From the NCBI RefSeq assembly GCF_001485415.1, contig NZ_BCMQ01000002.1, forward strand, positions 186,001-250,000: a DNA stretch of 64,000 nucleotides, written 5' to 3'. Below are positions 61,969 through 64,000 of the stretch, piece by piece. Under the pieces are notes generated by a model. That model was given only the letters and a program-made list of their open reading frames with translations. It had not been told where the DNA came from and searched no databases. This stretch comes from Myroides odoratimimus (GTDB lineage: Bacteria > Bacteroidota > Bacteroidia > Flavobacteriales > Flavobacteriaceae). Position 1 is the first letter of the stretch, and each line of letters opens with the position of its first letter. The position numbers were made by a program, and so were the translations under genes.

Positions 61969-64000
61969 ATGTTTATGAAATTAAAACTTTACTTAACGTT
62001 TTCTATGCTTGTGTTAACAAGTGTAGTTTTTGCACAAGCAAAAAAGACAATAACTGGAAGTGTAAAAGACACTGACGGTTTACCGTTGATTGGTGCAACT
62101 ATTGTTCTAGAGGGAACTGACTTCGGAACAAGTGCAGATGATCATGGGATATTTACAATTAATGCTGGCGAAGGCGATGTGTTAGTTGTTTCGTATGTGT
62201 TCTATGAAACACAAAGAATTAGATTAACATCAAAGACACATTATGACATAGTATTAAAAGAGGATGGTCAAGTGTTGGAGGATGTAGTTGTTGTAGCTTA
62301 TGGTACTGCTACTAAAGAATCTGTAACAGGTGCTATCGCAGTTATAGAGAATTCAGAAATTACTAAAAGACCTGGTACCAATGCCTTAGCTGCACTAGAA
62401 GGAGCTGCTCCTGGGATTAGAGTAAACAATACATCTGGACAGCCTGGGGCTGAGCCAACTATTCGTATTCGTGGATTTACTTCTGTGAATGGAAGTAATT
62501 CTCCATTATTAGTTGTAGATGGTGTTCCTTTTGGTGGAAGCATATCGGATTTAAATCCTAATGATATTGATAGTATGTCTGTTCTTAAAGATGCTTCAGC
62601 TTCAACACTTTATGGTAATAGAGCTTCTAATGGAGTTGTTTTAATTACCACTAAGAAAGCCTCTAAAGGGAAGGGATTCTTTGGGGTAAACCTTAAACAA
62701 GGTTTGTTTACTAGAGGTATGTCTGAATATGATAAATTAGGAGCAGATGATTATATGGAAACAATGTGGAAAGCTAATAGAAACTCTTTAATAGCAAAAA
62801 ATGGCTTAGAAGAGGCTAATAGGTTAGCTACAGAAACATTGATTCCAGATTATTTGAAACTTAATATTTATAATTTACCAGCAGATCAATTATTTACTCC
62901 AGATGGTAAGTTAGTATCTAATGCGTCTGTTCTATCTGGATATGCATCAGATTTAGATTGGTTTAAAGAGCTTGAAAGAACAGGGATGTATCAAGATTTA
63001 AATATGAGTGGGCGTGTGGCAAATGAAAAAGGAGGAGCTTATTTTTCAGGAAGCTTTTTAAATAATGAAAGTTATGTTAAAAATAGCGATTATAAGCGTT
63101 TTACTGCTAGAATTAATGCGGATTATAAAGTGAATGATGCTATTAAAGTAGGAGCTAATTTGACGGGATCACATCAAGAATCTCATGGTTTAACAGCTTC
63201 TATGGATGATAATACTTCAATTGTAAATCCATTCTATTTTGCACGTAATATTGCTCCAATTTACCCTGTTTATCTTCATGATAAAGTTACAGGTGATTTT
63301 GTTTATGATGAATTTGGGCAAAGAATTTATGATAATGGAGAAGGAACACGTGGTCAATTAGAAGGACGCCATACTGTTTTGGAAAATAATAAGAACAATC
63401 AGCAATCAATTAAAAATACTGTTAATGGACAGTTCTTTGCAGATTTCAAATTCTTACAAGATTTTACATTCTCTTTAAAAGGAGATATGAGTTTAAGAAA
63501 TAGTGAAGCTCGTAAATATGATAATGCATTGATAGGTGATGGACAAGGTAGTAATGGACGTTCAAGACGTGATATTTATAGATATAAAACATATACAGCT
63601 CAACAGTTATTGAATTGGAATAGAAGTTTTGGTGATCATAATTTTGATGTTTTAGTTGGGCATGAAAACTTTAATAATGATTATAGCTACTTGTATGGTA
63701 TGAAAACTAATCAAACTTTTGAAGGAATGGATGAGTGGATTAACTTTACAGAGGCAGGTAGTATTTATGATTATACTGTTAAATATAGAACAGAAGGATA
63801 TTTATCTAGAGCTAAATATAACTATGCTAATAAGTATTTTGCAGAAGCTTCTTTCCGTAGAGATGGATCTTCAAAGTTTCATAAAGATAATAGATGGGGG
63901 AACTTTTGGTCTGTTGGAGGTAGTTGGATTATTAGTGCAGAGGATTTCTTCAAAGTGAAGCATATTGATTATTTAAAATTAAGAGCTTCTTATGGAGAGG
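61969..64000 (+). CDS. SusC/RagA family TonB-linked outer membrane protein, 5' part
   Basis: The frame is open from the ATG at 61969 (or 61975) to the right edge; 677 codons are visible and the gene continues outside. Signal peptide about 1-23 (TSVVFAQAKK), a CarboxypepD_reg-like domain (about 27-100, TGSVKDTDGLPLIGATIVLEGT), the SusC signature VLEDVVVVAYGTATKESVTGAI (about 102-123), then the plug with LRI-type IRIRGFTS and LYGNRASNGVVLITTKKA (about 205-222), and the start of the barrel. A susD gene is expected directly downstream, outside the window. Substrate cannot be told. Confidence 0.93.
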   Translation, partial: MFMKLKLYLTFSMLVLTSVVFAQAKKTITGSVKDTDGLPLIGATIVLEGTDFGTSADDHGIFTINAGEGDVLVVSYVFYETQRIRLTSKTHYDIVLKEDGQVLEDVVVVAYGTATKESVTGAIAVIENSEITKRPGTNALAALEGAAPGIRVNNTSGQPGAEPTIRIRGFTSVNGSNSPLLVVDGVPFGGSISDLNPNDIDSMSVLKDASASTLYGNRASNGVVLITTKKASKGKGFFGVNLKQGLFTRGMSEYDKLGADDYMETMWKANRNSLIAKNGLEEANRLATETLIPDYLKLNIYNLPADQLFTPDGKLVSNASVLSGYASDLDWFKELERTGMYQDLNMSGRVANEKGGAYFSGSFLNNESYVKNSDYKRFTARINADYKVNDAIKVGANLTGSHQESHGLTASMDDNTSIVNPFYFARNIAPIYPVYLHDKVTGDFVYDEFGQRIYDNGEGTRGQLEGRHTVLENNKNNQQSIKNTVNGQFFADFKFLQDFTFSLKGDMSLRNSEARKYDNALIGDGQGSNGRSRRDIYRYKTYTAQQLLNWNRSFGDHNFDVLVGHENFNNDYSYLYGMKTNQTFEGMDEWINFTEAGSIYDYTVKYRTEGYLSRAKYNYANKYFAEASFRRDGSSKFHKDNRWGNFWSVGGSWIISAEDFFKVKHIDYLKLRASYGE

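Overview
The window reads as a chromosomal segment of a low-GC member of the Bacteroidetes, family Flavobacteriaceae, plausibly Myroides or a close relative. The genus is an inference from overall gene content and AT-rich codon use and was not searched. Supporting signs are gliding/type IX secretion genes (sprE/porW-like, gldH), a SusC-type TonB receptor, DUF5687, DUF5689 and PCMD families, an atp operon without atpD/atpC, and many promoters of the Bacteroidetes form TAnnTTTG instead of the E. coli -10 box. No rRNA, tRNA, CRISPR array, phage or insertion sequence was found. Nearly all of the window is ordinary vertically inherited backbone with clean intrinsic terminators.

Layout. 1-1140: the end of a VOC protein, a DinB protein and a Tic20/DUF4870-like membrane protein. 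1497-4696: an operon with trhO, trhP (U32), a ferredoxin and an ArsC-like protein; the first two are the O2-dependent and O2-independent routes to 5-hydroxyuridine at tRNA position 34, and here they share the same C-terminal domain. 4861-9467: a RibD/DHFR-like reductase, a long spacer with a possible small RNA, yicC-gmk-nadD, and an iron alcohol dehydrogenase. 9797-15397: gpsA, a TerC membrane protein, a dihaem cytochrome c, a small unknown protein, and a DUF5687 permease with its ABC ATPase. 16118-25036: sprE/porW, a bactofilin, two AtpI-like membrane proteins and atpB-E-F-H-A-G, with hairpins in three atp spacers. 25178-25272: a perfect TTAG tetranucleotide tract between two terminators. 25332-31374: a secreted endonuclease-like protein divergent from a TonB receptor and a DUF5689 lipoprotein.

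31473-39813: MTA/SAH nucleosidase, ricT-gldH-PBP1A, scoAB and an AI-2E family transporter. 39867-43010: universal stress protein, SDR-like protein and a secreted NPP-type phosphodiesterase. 43095-47260: a tandem duplication of a two-gene cassette (PCMD lipoprotein plus outer-membrane barrel). 47515-49539: a GNAT-nitrilase fusion and a short SSB lacking the usual acidic tail. 49740-60873: an OmpR-type response regulator and histidine kinase, then mgtC-mgtE, then an HME-RND metal efflux operon (adaptor, pump, TolC, small barrel). 60940-61632: HAD hydrolase. 61969-64000: a SusC receptor running off the window.

The observations most worth following are: (i) four copies of TTCTAA(T/A) at an exact 11-bp period directly upstream of the mgtC promoter, the expected geometry for an OmpR/PhoB-family regulator such as the one encoded just upstream, followed by a leader whose two hairpins compete and one of which covers the mgtC start; (ii) the TrhO protein carrying the C-terminal domain of its U32 partner; (iii) the duplicated PCMD/barrel cassette; (iv) the 95-bp TTAG tract; and (v) structured non-coding elements near 5.7, 15.6 and 51.9 kb.
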